From positions 5,138,984 through 5,202,983 of the forward strand of contig OZ024733.1 in NCBI GenBank assembly GCA_964016875.1: 64,000 bases of DNA, read 5' to 3'. Of this stretch, positions 1-9,682 are shown piece by piece; within the stretch, counting starts at the first letter, position 1; the number at the start of each line of letters is the position of its first letter. A program made the translations under genes and the position numbers. This DNA comes from Fallopia convolvulus. Its lineage: Eukaryota > Streptophyta > Magnoliopsida > Caryophyllales > Polygonaceae. The notes beneath the pieces were generated by a model. That model saw only the letters and a list, made by a program, of their open reading frames with translations, ran no database searches and was not told where the DNA came from.

Positions 1-382
1 CTATAGGATAATTAGATTAATATTATGATTGAAACTAAAGGTCTTCTGCCAACACAAGTGGATGCTTAGAACAAAGTAGATTGACTAGAAAAAGATTTGA
101 GCTTTCGTGAGTGATCTTGAGTATCAATGATCCCCCCGCTGTCCTTACCTTGTTCCTATTTATACTCTTCTTCCCTGTTGTGACCGTTGGTTGAAACGTT
201 TAGCCAATCCCGGAGATCTCGCCCCCGTCGTTAATGAAATAGCCGTTGGTGTTGATTATAGGGTCCGAGATTTCCGTTCTGCTTTGACTGCTCCTTCATC
301 GTCTTCTTCTATCGGTTTGCTCAGATCAACTGTCTTGGGCTTGTGACATTCTCTTTTGGGCCAAATTTCGGAGGGCCCAACA
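1..382 (-). repeat. Element 1 3' LTR (partial)
   Basis: Bases 2-382 match 8769-9148 with two substitutions and a one-base indel. Base 1 also differs from its counterpart. The end reads GCCCAACA on the plus strand, which is TGTTGGGC on the element strand, a standard TG terminus. About 127 bp of the LTR lies to the left of the window. Confidence 0.95.
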
Positions 383-402
383 ATACCCCCATCAAAAACC
401 CG
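383..402 (-). promoter_or_regulatory. Polypurine tract of element 1
   Basis: Immediately internal to the 3' LTR the element strand reads GGGTTTTTGATGGGGGTAT directly before TGTTGGGC. A purine-rich stretch abutting the 3' LTR is where plus-strand DNA synthesis is primed in LTR elements. The same junction (AATACCCCC after ..AACA) recurs at 41948 in a third element. Confidence 0.75.
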
Positions 403-501
403 GGAAAACTCCCGCCTCCACTTTCCAAGGGTTTTTGATTTCGTGTCTCGGAAGTTGTAGCAAGTCATACCACGTCCAATCAACCCCTATTTAAAGCGGT
501 T

Positions 502-2353
502 ATGATGGCTTTCAAAGACTTCAATTGTGCTTCTCGGTGTCCAGGTATGTTTTCCCCTACTTTTGCTTCTTCGTCTTCTTTTCTTCCCCCAACTATGGCG
601 TCCTCTGGTTCTCCTTCCCTCTATTGCCTTAAATCCACCCTTCCTCCTTCTCTGACATCTTCTGGTTTCCTCACCTCTTATCATCGGAGAGATAGCACTT
701 CTGAAGACCCCCATATTTTCGCCTTTTCTTCGGGTTTTCCTTCACATGCAGAGGTGTTTCTCCCTCCCCCTGGCATTCATGCGGATTTCTATGCCAACGA
801 TTGGGTGTGCTTATATGAGTACCCTTTTCGTATTGGCCACCGTTTTCCATTTTCTCCTCTAGTTGTCGATTTCTTGTCCACCCTCAATGTTTCTCCGGGG
901 CAATTACTCCCCCAAGTTTGGAGACTTCTACTTTCGGTTGATCAATTATGCTCCTCCCGGGGTCTTCCCTTCAAAGCTGCCGACTTTTTCCTAAATTATC
1001 GTCTTTCCAAGGGCGGTCCGGGCCGTCTAACTTTGAAAACCTTTACCAACAAATCTGACTTAGTTTTTAACGTATCAAAATCTGACCGGGGCTGGGCTGA
1101 TAAGTTTTTCTTTGAGAGACTGTCTTCTCTAGGGATCGATACGTCTTTCTTGAGAAGTCGTTGGCAATCAACAGGTAGTGTTTCCCTTTTGTACTCGCTG
1201 GTTTCTATTCAAGTCTAACCACCAAGTGTTTCTTGTTCAGAGTGTCTTGCTACTCCTCAACCCTGCAAAGTGTCATATCAAGTTATCTCCCATATCGAGG
1301 CTCTCTCTTTGGAGGAAAGATCCTACCCCGATCTAGTAAAGGCGTGTCTTGCGGAGCCTGAAGAAACCGAGATGTCGAGTAAGTCTCCCTCTCTTTTACT
1401 TTATAGCCCCCACGTTTCTTGTTTTTCGTCAACCCCGTTTTTCTCGTGATGTCAGGTTCAAGGACCAGCAGATCAACCGCTGCTTTGTCAACTCTGGAAA
1501 GAGTCGAGGCCAGGAAGAAGAGGAAAGCGGATACAAATTCTACGGCGGATACGTCTTTGATGGTGTCTCTGCCTCCCAAAGTGACAGACGACTCTCCCAA
1601 GGCCTCTTTGTCAAAGAAAAGTACATCTTCTCGCATGACGGATCTTCCCAGCACCATGATGTCCTTGGACATGGATGCGGAAAAATGCCTTAAGTCTTTG
1701 ATGCCTCTGCAAGTGGACTGCCTCCATGGTTCAAACCATCGATCTTCTTTTCCTGAATTTCTCGGCGAAATACTGGCGTCCCAATGGCAGGTATTCATCA
1801 GGTCCCTTTTTGCTTTTGCTATCGACTGTCTGGATGTCTGCTTTAATCCATACTTGTTGCCCAGGGACTTCAACTCACTCTTGCTGCTTTCGACACCTTT
1901 AAAGATTATCCTGAGCAACTGGCTCAGAGTAAAATCAGCACGCAACTTGAAAAAGATAGGTCTGTCATTCTAGGACAGGAGAAGAAGGCTCTGGAGAAGA
2001 AGGTCCTTGATCTGCAAAGTGCCCTTGCGAAAGCTCTGGATGACTCCAAGGCGTGGGAGGACAAATTCAAGGAAGTATCGAAGAAGAATGCCGCTCTTGT
2101 CCAAGAAGTTGAAGATACAGCCGACTACTAGTCGCTCAGGGCTCGCGTCGAGACGATTGAGGAATTTGTTGCCGGGAAACACTCCTCTTGGGATGCTACT
2201 AAGGAGCGGGAACAATTTGAGAACCTGTTTCCTGAAGAGGCCAACGCGTCAAAGAAATCCTCTCTCATCGACGGCATTTCACAAGTTGCCAAGGACGTAG
2301 CCCAGATCGAGATGAACAACCAGAAGTTAGTCGAGGGCACAGACAAAAATTGA
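502..2353 (+). pseudogene. Antisense gene of element 1 (Transposase_28-like, four exons, one in-frame TAG)
   Basis: This gene runs opposite to the retrotransposon. Reading through canonical GT-AG introns gives exons 502-1174, 1241-1378, 1456-1790 and 1865-2353 in one continuous frame. The introns are short (66, 77 and 74 bp). The frame holds 544 codons plus a stop, with one internal TAG at 2129-2131. Exon 1 carries the motif around HRFPFSPLVVDFLSTLNVSP, recognised from the plant family called putative gypsy-type transposon (Transposase_28). Exon 3 is basic (KKRK) and Ser/Thr-rich. Exon 4 is a charged coiled coil rich in Glu and Lys. The function of this family is unknown. Related copies lie at 32693-36880 (minus) and 42200-42514. 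The splice sites are my reading, not experimental. The TAG probably inactivates this copy. Confidence 0.78.
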
Positions 2354-2996
2354 TTCCTTTTTTTTTTTATCAAACTCTTTTCCTACCCCCAGTATGTTGG
2401 GGTTTTTTGAAGACATTATGTTTTGTGTGGCCGCTTGTATTAGGGCCCAAACGTAGACAGCTTTGTACCCCGTGTTGGTTTATGGGGTTATGTTTTATTT
2501 TGATAATATTTTACTAGTTGCTATGGTCTTGGATTTGTGTTTGACTTTCTTTTGCAGGTAGGCAGGTTAAATGCTGAAGAAAGAAGGTCAACGTGGTCAT
2601 GGGGAAGTTGATTTGTCTAGCACATGTACTTGTAATTCTAGCAATAGATTCTTCCTTGTAAATCGCTTTTTATATTAGATGTAGGGAGAGAGAATGATGT
2701 ACTTGTCTGAAATGTAAATATTTGCAATAAATTCATGAATCGTGTTACAAATGAAAGATTCCACTTGTTCTAGAATTCTTGTTACACGTTCTCGTCTCTT
2801 GCATCTTTTGACTAGTCGTTGTGTGCACAGCGTTGCCTGATCACAAGGCGGGGGCCCATGTTTTGGCCTGTAACGTCACAAGGCGTCCCTTGTTAGTTTT
2901 CTTGATACCGTTGTACTTGTGTATGTACGAAGATGTAATGATATAATGTAAAAGGAGAAATTTTATGAGGATTACCTTATCAAAACTCGTCGTGTT
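2354..2996. other. Spacer between antisense gene and integrase
   Basis: I see no ORF or domain here. The stretch lies downstream of both the antisense gene and pol, so it probably serves as a convergent 3' untranslated region. It contains a poly-T run just after the antisense stop and several AATAAA-like sequences on the plus strand (for example near 2726). Confidence 0.6.
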
Positions 2997-4049
2997 TCAA
3001 AAATGATACAATTTCAAGTTCATTGCATTCCAGCTTCTGGGGACCGTCTTTCCCTCTTGCGACATTAGTTCGTAGGCTCCTTGTCCTACGATCTTCGTGA
3101 TCTGGTATGGCCCTTCCCAGTTTGCTCCCAACTTGCCAGCATTCAATTCTTGCGTATTCTGAAAGACTCTTCTTAACACCCAATCTCCTACTTGGAATAC
3201 TTTGGCGTTAACGCGCTTGTTGTAACTCCGAGCTACCCCCTGCCTATATGCCGCCATCCGAATTGAAGCTTCATCTCGTAACTCGTCCACTGTATCCAAA
3301 TGATTTAACAGGTTGGACAGGTTTGATTCTTCAGTGGTGAGTCCGTATCGGACTGTAGGCAAAGTTACTTCTACTGGTAGTACGGCTTCACATCCATAGA
3401 CCAAGGAAAAAGGCGTATGACCCGTTGCTGTCTTAGAGGTTGTCCGATCTGACCATAGGATAAGGGGTAATTCGTCTGCCCACTTCCCTTTTGCTTCTTT
3501 GAGCCGCTTCTTCAAGTTGTTAATAATCACCTTGTTACTCGCTTCTGCTTGCCCATTAGCCTGAGGGTAACGAGGCGTTGACATCACCAACTGTATGTTG
3601 TATTGCTGGCAAAATGATCTTGTCTTGTCACTGATGAACTGAGACCCGTTATCGCAGACTATGGTGGATGGTATTCCGAATCTGCTCAAAATGTTCCTCC
3701 TTATGAAGGAGATGACTTGCGTATCTTTAACTTCTTTGAAGGCTTCAGCTTCAATCCATTTAGAGAAGTAGGCAGTCATTGCCAAGATGTAAACACGTTG
3801 ACCCGAAGCTGGAGGAAGTTTTCCCACAATGTCCATCCCCCATTTCATGAATGGCCAAGGGGATGTTATAGGATGCAACAATTCAGAAGGTTGGTGTGGT
3901 ATAGGTCCATGATGCTGGCACGCGTCACACTTGCGAGCAAACTCCACTGCGTCTTTGTTCATGGTAGGCCAATAGTAACTCATCCTGCTCGCCTTCTTCG
4001 CCAAGTTGCGACCCCCTGTATGGTTTCCGCATTCCCCATCGTGTATGTC
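2997..4049 (-). pseudogene. Element 1 integrase (separated from RNase H by a stop codon)
   Basis: This is the C-terminal part of the pol polyprotein. The zinc-binding HHCC motif spans the break: GECGNHTG lies just after the TAA at 4050-4052 and CDACQ about 30 residues later. The catalytic core shows the DDE residues in WGMDIVG, VCDNGSQF and GQAEASNK. The C-terminal module NWEGPYQITK is the GPY/F motif of gypsy integrases. It ends at a normal stop next to the spacer. Integrase inserts the cDNA into host chromatin. The break is in phase, so a single nonsense mutation separates it from the upstream part. Confidence 0.9.
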
Positions 4050-4052
4050 TTA

Positions 4053-4948
4053 TAACACCTTTTGTACTTCCTCTTCCTTTACGCACCGCGCGTGAACTCC
4101 TGACGACATCCACTTGAACAAAATGTTATTCTTAACAGTGAAAGTGGAAGCTTTTACCTTAAGTCGTTGAGCTTCTTCCTTGTCTTCGGGCAAAACTCCA
4201 TCTCGTAACCACTTCAGATAAGGGGTTACCCATGATTTGTCTTCATCAGGGCTTCGAATCTCCAACATGTCTGCCTCTTTGGTTATAGATGGTGCATCTA
4301 GATATACGAAAGGTATCTTGTCGTACTCCCTTGGGTCAATTGCGGATCCGAGGTTGGCTAAGGCGTCTGCTTGCGTGTTAGCGTCTCGAGGAACCTGTCT
4401 TATCTCAAAATGTTTGAAGTGCTTTACGATCTCTTGTACCTTTTCCAAGTATGCCTTCATCTTTGAATCCCTGGCTACATACGAGTTTGTAACTTGATTC
4501 ACAATAAGTAACGAGTCACATATTACCTCAATTTCCTGTACATTCAGATCTTTAGCAACAAGTAACCCCGCATAAGCGCCTCGTACTCTGCTTCGTTGTT
4601 GGTAGCCTTGAATGTACATCGAACAGCCTGGGCTATCCTATCCCCCTGTGGTGACTTCAGGACTACCCCCAATCCTACACCAATCTGGTTCGATGCTCCG
4701 TCTGTATGCATCAACCATCTGCCGTTTCCTGCTACATGCATCACATCTTGATCTCCATTCTCTGAAGTGGTAGGAGTGAAGTCAACCACAAAATCTGCCA
4801 ACGCTTGAGACTTCATTGCTGTTCGGGGCTCGTAGATAATATCATAACCATTTAGGTGGATCAACCATCTCGTTAATCGACCTGACAATTCTGGCTTTGA
4901 CATGATACTTTTCATTGGGTAATTAGTTCTCACGATTATAGAATGACT
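4053..4948 (-). pseudogene. Element 1 RNase H region with a one-base frameshift
   Basis: The N-terminal half (4573-4948) encodes the RNase H start, with MHTDGASN carrying the first acidic residue and NNEAEYEAL the second. The C-terminal half (4053-4571) continues with VICDSLL and DANTQADALANL. The two halves are in different frames. A single lost base near 4572, in the codon after the EAL motif, explains this. RNase H removes the RNA strand of the hybrid during reverse transcription. The region is bounded by an in-phase TAA at 4949-4951 and by the TAA at 4050-4052. Confidence 0.85.
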
Positions 4949-4951
4949 TTA

Positions 4952-6280
4952 AAAAAAAGGGCGCAATTTTATAGAAGCCATTACCAAGGACAACACTAAC
5001 TTCTCGATGGGGGAATACCTTGTTTCTGCGTCAAGCAAGGTTTTACTTACATAATAGATAGGCAACTGGTCCCCATTTTCCTCTCGGATCAGAACTGCAC
5101 TTACTGCTGCTTCTGTTACGGCCAAGTACACATACAAGTTCTCACCTGGTTTGGGTTTGGATAGCACCTGTGGATTAGACAAATAATTTTTCAATTCTTC
5201 AAAGGCTTTTTCATGTTCCTCTGTCCACTCGAACGACTTGTTTTTCTTCAGGATGTCGTAAAACAGCTTGTTCCTATCTGAAGATCTCGATATGAACCGA
5301 TTTAATGCAGCTACTCGTCCTGTTAGCCTCTGGACATCCTTGATGCACTTGGGTGATTGCAACTCCATTATGGCCTTCACCTGTTCTGGACTCGCCTCGA
5401 TTCCCCTCTGAGTCACTATGTAGCCGAGGAATTTTCCTGACGTTACCCCAAAAGAGCATTTGGTGGGATTCAGCTTCATCTTGTAACTTCGCAGGATCTC
5501 GAACGCGTCTCTTAAGTGATTAACGTGGTCCTCCACCTTCAGTGATTTGACCAACATGTCGTCTATGTATACTTCCATCGTATCCCCCAGTTTTTCCTGA
5601 AACATCTTATTAACCAATCTCTGATAAGTAGCACCTGCGTTTTTTAACCCAAAGGGCATAACTTTATAACAATAAGTTCCTTGATTGGTCACGAATGCGG
5701 TTTTTTCTTGATCGTCAAGATGCATCATTATTTGGTGATATCCGCTAAATGTATCCATGAAGGTCAATAACTCATGCCCCGCCGTTGCGTCCACCATTGT
5801 GTCTATATGAGGCAAGGGGAACGAATCTTTGGGACATGCTTTGTTTAAATCGGTAAAATCTACGCAAACGCGCCATTTACCATTTTTCTTTTTAACCACA
5901 ACCACATTCGCAAGCCAATCAGGGTATTGTACTTCTCTGATTTTTCCCGACTCAAGTAAAGATTTTACTTCATCGTTGATTACCTGATTTCGTTCGGGAG
6001 CGAACTTATGCCTTTTCTGTTTTACTGGTGGCACCTTTTTGTTGACATTTAAGGCGTGGGTGATTACGTCGGGATCAATACCTACCATATCCTTGTTCGA
6101 CCAGGCGAAACAATCTTTGTAGGACCGTAGAAATTCCACTATTTGCTCACGTAAAGTTGGTTCCAGATCTGCTCCTATTTGGATTTTCTTGGATGGCTCT
6201 AAGGGATCAAGGGCTACCTCTTGAAGTTCAGGCATCTCCGGCTTTGCGTAGCATGTGGTCATTCTACAGTCCTTTAATTG
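4952..6280 (-). CDS. Element 1 reverse transcriptase (pol N-terminal part)
   Basis: The frame is open from the leaky TAG at 6281-6283 to the TAA at 4949-4951. The first internal Met is at 6262. Gypsy RT blocks are in order: GKWRVCVDFTDLNKACPKD, LLTFMDTFSGYHQI, YKVMPFGLKNAGATYQRL, the catalytic YIDDM at about residue 231 after Met-6262, and the thumb and connection region ending KLRPFF. The TAA at 4949 lies where a Gln codon would be expected and is in phase with the RNase H part, so it is a nonsense mutation. RT copies element RNA into cDNA in cytoplasmic particles. It is probably translated as a readthrough extension of gag-protease. Confidence 0.92.
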
Positions 6281-6286
6281 CTAATC
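6263..6286 (-). promoter_or_regulatory. Gag-pol stop with a readthrough context (UAG CAA UUA)
   Basis: gag-protease ends with TAG at 6283-6281. The following RT frame is in phase (7 codons before Met-6262) and open. The six bases after the stop are CAATTA, which exactly fits the CARYYA context known from tobacco mosaic virus to permit several percent readthrough in plants. I infer that pol is made by stop-codon suppression. Alternatives are internal initiation at 6262 or an accidental nonsense mutation. Confidence 0.65.
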
Positions 6287-8575
6287 CGATGCCTTCTTCT
6301 CCACACCGAGTTGTAAGTTTTTGGATGTCGTAGCCTTCATTGTTATGGAATAACACTCCCTTGCCAGTTTCTGTTCTCCCTTAATCTCTTGAATCCCCCA
6401 TGGTGTCGGGAACTTTACACATTGGTGATAAGTGGAAGGGATAGCCCTCATCCCGTGTATCCATGGCCTGCCCAAGATGACATTAAAGGGTGAAGGGCAA
6501 TCAAGTACTTGGAATTTCACCTGGTAGTTAACTCCTCCTGCAACGGTAGGTAATGATATTTCTCCAAGCGTGTTGCGTGATTCTCCACTGAAGCCTACCA
6601 AAGTTGTCGACTTCTTTATGATATCGTCCATCCCGAAACCTAGGCTGTATAAGGCGTCCAACATGAGTAAATTAGTAGAGCTCCCATTATCAACTAAAAT
6701 TCTTTTGACAAGAAAATTCGCTATTGTTAAAGAAATTATTAAGCAGTCATGGTGAACTTCCTCTTCTTCGACATCGTCGAAGGTGATTGGCATCATGGCA
6801 AGGCTTGTTCGGGCTGGTGCTTTTGGGCACTCTCTTCTGGTATCCCTTGCGATCCTTTTGGCTGCGGAGTAGGTTATACCACAAATTTCCGACCCCCCTG
6901 TGATGACATTGATCACTCCAGTGTGTTTTGGCGGGGGTGGTGGAGTGGCTCCTTCTTTGTTGCGCTCCAACTGCTCTTTTGCTTTTTCTGATATTAATTC
7001 TCTGAGATGCCCCCTTCGTAACAATTCGCTTACTTCTTTACGCAACACGATACACTCGTCGGTCCGGTGCCCATGATCAAAGTGGAAGTCACACCATCTG
7101 GATTTGTCTTTCTGATGTGCTGGCATGTTACTCTTTCGAGGCCATTTAACAGTGTCTCCCATGGCGTTGAGGGTTCGGACCACTTCGGTTGCATCCACGC
7201 GAAAGTTGTAATAGGAGAGTTTCGGAGGTAGCATAGGATTCTCGTATCTGTCACCTTGTCTAATCATCGTTGCATTGACGGTAGTCTTAGCATGAGGTGC
7301 AGTTGGATACGGAATGTATCTTGTATCCCGTCTTCCCTGTCTCCGGTCAGGTCGATGGGGACTCGTCGTTTTTTCGGTGAAGAGGTCGTCTTCCTCTAGT
7401 CGGACGTGGGCTAAAGCTTTTACCTGTACCTCATCAAAATTCAAACAGGGATACTTAGTTAGTTCACGATATAATTCAGGATTACATATGGATATACCCC
7501 TTCGAAATGCCTCCACAGCCGTAGCGGCATCACATCCTTCGATAGTCACCAATTCTTCATTGTAACGGTTGAGGAAAACCTTCAGAGATTCTCCCGGTTT
7601 TTGGACCAAGCGGTACAAATCACTTGATCGTTTTTTGGCGTGCCGACTACTTGCGAACCTAATCCTGAACTTATCAATCAACTCAGCAAAAGATGAAATA
7701 CTTCCAAGAGGTAAGTGCGAATGCCAGTTGAGAGCGGGTCCAAACAACGTGTTCCCAAACCATCGGCACATGACAATCTCTTTCATATCGAAAGGGACTG
7801 TACTAATATTCATAGCCTGCTTGAATGCAGCTATGTGTTGATCGGGATCTGTTACCCGTTCGTACTTAGGTACGTCAGGGACATGATATTTTCGGGAGAT
7901 ATCAACCCTTGCGATAGCGGGCACGAAGGGAGAATCGGTATAACCGTCTCTCCTTTCCATTGCTATTGGTTGGGGTGCCCCTGGGACCTGAGTAATTCGG
8001 TCCTCCAACGCTCGAAGGCGTTCCCGTAATTGGGAAACCTCGATATCTTCCCGTATCGCCCTTAATGAATTACCGTTTACCTGATACCCGGTTACTGGCC
8101 TGACGACATCGGGTGTCACGAGATTCGGATCATCCATGTCTAACCGTCTGGCGACTCCTTCCACCACTTCGGTCCCACGGGGACGAGTTGGAGCCGATTG
8201 TACCTGCGATCGAAGCAAGTTGCGTTCATTAGTTAAAGTTTCAATCTGTTTTTCATATACCTCGGTGAATCTGGCATTGGCCTCCTTTTGGCTTTCCAAA
8301 TCCTTCTGAAGAGCAATCATTGTTGATCGAAGCTCCATAATGACGTCGGAGTCGCCTCCTCCAGCTCCCCGTTGTTCGGAAGTACCAGGATTGCCATTGG
8401 TGTCTCCAGAACCTTGCTCGGCTCCTTCACCATTCCCTGTTCCATCCATGTTTCCTGTACCGACTACGTTTCCAGTTCCGTTCATGTTTTCATCGCCTTG
8501 ATTGTTCGTCACTTCGTTGACCTCGTGATTGTTGAGATCCCCTACGTGGCTATATGTAGTTTGGATTCCCTCCAT
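6281..8575 (-). CDS. Element 1 gag-protease polyprotein (764 aa)
   Basis: This is the structural polyprotein of the retrotransposon. The first ~130 residues are low complexity (Asn/Gly-rich repeats such as GTGN) followed by a short coiled coil. The retrotransposon gag domain occupies about residues 225-400, with MCRWFGNTLFGPALNWHSHL and the RLVQKPGESLKVFLNRYNEE segment. A degenerate zinc knuckle CDFHFDHGHRTDEC lies near residue 495, with His replacing the second Cys as is common in Tat elements. The aspartic protease centre is VDNGSSTNLL at about residue 629, followed by FNVILGRPW. The start at 8575 is the first Met after the primer site, 64 bp downstream of it. The frame is completely open, unlike pol. 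Confidence 0.93.
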   Translation of the reverse strand: MEGIQTTYSHVGDLNNHEVNEVTNNQGDENMNGTGNVVGTGNMDGTGNGEGAEQGSGDTNGNPGTSEQRGAGGGDSDVIMELRSTMIALQKDLESQKEANARFTEVYEKQIETLTNERNLLRSQVQSAPTRPRGTEVVEGVARRLDMDDPNLVTPDVVRPVTGYQVNGNSLRAIREDIEVSQLRERLRALEDRITQVPGAPQPIAMERRDGYTDSPFVPAIARVDISRKYHVPDVPKYERVTDPDQHIAAFKQAMNISTVPFDMKEIVMCRWFGNTLFGPALNWHSHLPLGSISSFAELIDKFRIRFASSRHAKKRSSDLYRLVQKPGESLKVFLNRYNEELVTIEGCDAATAVEAFRRGISICNPELYRELTKYPCLNFDEVQVKALAHVRLEEDDLFTEKTTSPHRPDRRQGRRDTRYIPYPTAPHAKTTVNATMIRQGDRYENPMLPPKLSYYNFRVDATEVVRTLNAMGDTVKWPRKSNMPAHQKDKSRWCDFHFDHGHRTDECIVLRKEVSELLRRGHLRELISEKAKEQLERNKEGATPPPPPKHTGVINVITGGSEICGITYSAAKRIARDTRRECPKAPARTSLAMMPITFDDVEEEEVHHDCLIISLTIANFLVKRILVDNGSSTNLLMLDALYSLGFGMDDIIKKSTTLVGFSGESRNTLGEISLPTVAGGVNYQVKFQVLDCPSPFNVILGRPWIHGMRAIPSTYHQCVKFPTPWGIQEIKGEQKLARECYSITMKATTSKNLQLGVEKKASD

Positions 8576-8620
8576 GTGACGGATCTGGCGGTTGTTTTAG
8601 CGTGAATTCTTTCTTGGCTA

Positions 8621-8639
8621 GGCCCCACGGTGGGCGCCA
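8621..8639 (-). promoter_or_regulatory. Primer binding site of element 1
   Basis: The element strand reads TGGCGCCCACCGTGGGGCC two bases after the LTR terminus. TGGCGCC at this place is complementary to the CCA-ending 3' terminus of a tRNA whose acceptor stem ends GGCGCCA. I cannot name the tRNA with certainty. Confidence 0.8.
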
Positions 8640-8641
8640 AT

Positions 8642-9148
8642 TGTTTTGGGCAGGATAATCGCACTAACGCGTTACCTGCTATAATGTGGGAAGTCCTAAC
8701 CAAATAGAATTTGTAACGCGTTATAAACCACAATCAAATAATAAAGCAAGATAAAAGGCAAGAAATGATATAGGATAATTAGATTAATATTATGATTGAA
8801 ACTAAAGGTCTTCTGCCAACACAAGTGGATGCTTAGAACAAAGTAGATTGACTAGAAAAAGATTTGAGCTTTCGTGAGTGATCTTGAGTATCAATGATCC
8901 CCCCGCTGTCCTTACCTTGTTCCTATTTATACTCTTCTTCCCTGTTGTGACCGTTGGTTGAAACGTTTAGCCAATCCCGGAGATCTCGCCCCCGTCGTTA
9001 ATGAAATAGCCGTTGGTGTTGATTATAGGGTCCGAGATTTCCGTTCTGCTTTGACTGCTCCTTCATCGTCTTCTTCTATCGATTTGCTCGGATCAACTGT
9101 CTTGGGCTTGTGACATTCTCTTTTGGGCCAAATTTCGGAGGCCCAACA
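8642..9148 (-). repeat. Element 1 5' LTR (507 bp)
   Basis: The LTR is bounded by TG and CA, with TGTTTTGGGC at the primer-site end and GGCCCAACA at the outer end on the plus strand. It drives the element toward lower coordinates. It is nearly identical to 1-382. Confidence 0.95.
8923..8932 (-). promoter_or_regulatory. TATA box of element 1 5' LTR
   Basis: The minus strand reads AGTATAAATAGGA within the LTR, a good TATA box about 280 bp upstream of the primer binding site. The same sequence occurs in the other LTR near 170. Confidence 0.6.
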
Positions 9149-9682
9149 CTTTTCACGTCATATATAATATATATACATGGGTAACATGTTATTGCATGCG
9201 GTTGCATTATGGTTGTTCAATCAATTGTCAAGATTAATATTCGTGTCCATGATTGTTCGATCTAATTTTAATGACCTTAGCTTGAGTGAGAATAAACTTG
9301 GCAACTGCTCGTGTATTTTAATGAGAAATTTGATCTATTCTCCACAATTGCATTGCTTTTTGATTTTCAATTTCAATCAACTATTAGATTGGTCTGTCAA
9401 TTGTGTATTTGTATTGCTATACTTAACCTAGATGCCAGCTTAATTAGCTGTGTTAGTCATTTATTATACGGCTATGTATTTAGAGAATTAGAGTCAAGGT
9501 ATCCCTATTCGTATACTATATTTTTTGGCCTGGTAGGAGAATGTTAGGTCATTTACTCCGTATTCTTATAATGTTTCCTTTCTTTCAATTGCATTAGGGT
9601 ATGTGGGATAACGTGTTGTCCTTACATGGAAAGCTCAAAGCACAATAAAAATGACGAAAACTGTGATAAGCAACAGCTAGAG
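9149..9682. other. Intergenic, no gene seen
   Basis: AT-rich sequence without a supported ORF. It contains a 19-bp stretch (9239-9257) that recurs exactly at 10884-10902 on the far side of the F-box pseudogene. Confidence 0.5.

Larger units (their letters stand above)
1..9148 (-). mobile_element. Element 1: Ty3/gypsy retrotransposon, Tat lineage, truncated by window start
   Basis: Order on the minus strand is LTR (8642-9148), primer binding site, gag-protease, RT, RNase H, integrase, a spacer, an oppositely oriented gene, polypurine tract and LTR (1-382). RT before integrase marks Ty3/gypsy. The extra antisense gene between pol and the 3' LTR is a known property of some Tat-lineage elements. 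The two LTRs differ at about four positions over the roughly 380 aligned bases, so insertion was recent, yet pol carries two nonsense codons and one frameshift. No target duplication can be checked because the left end lies outside the window. Confidence 0.93.

Noticed and set aside
256..714. Minus-strand ORFs of about 75 codons near the element 1 LTR
   Set aside because: They lie in LTR/polypurine sequence or opposite the antisense gene exon and show no domain.
6570..8605. Several plus-strand ORFs of 60-100 codons opposite gag
   Set aside because: They are shadows of the gag-protease frame, with no recognisable protein and no splice pattern.
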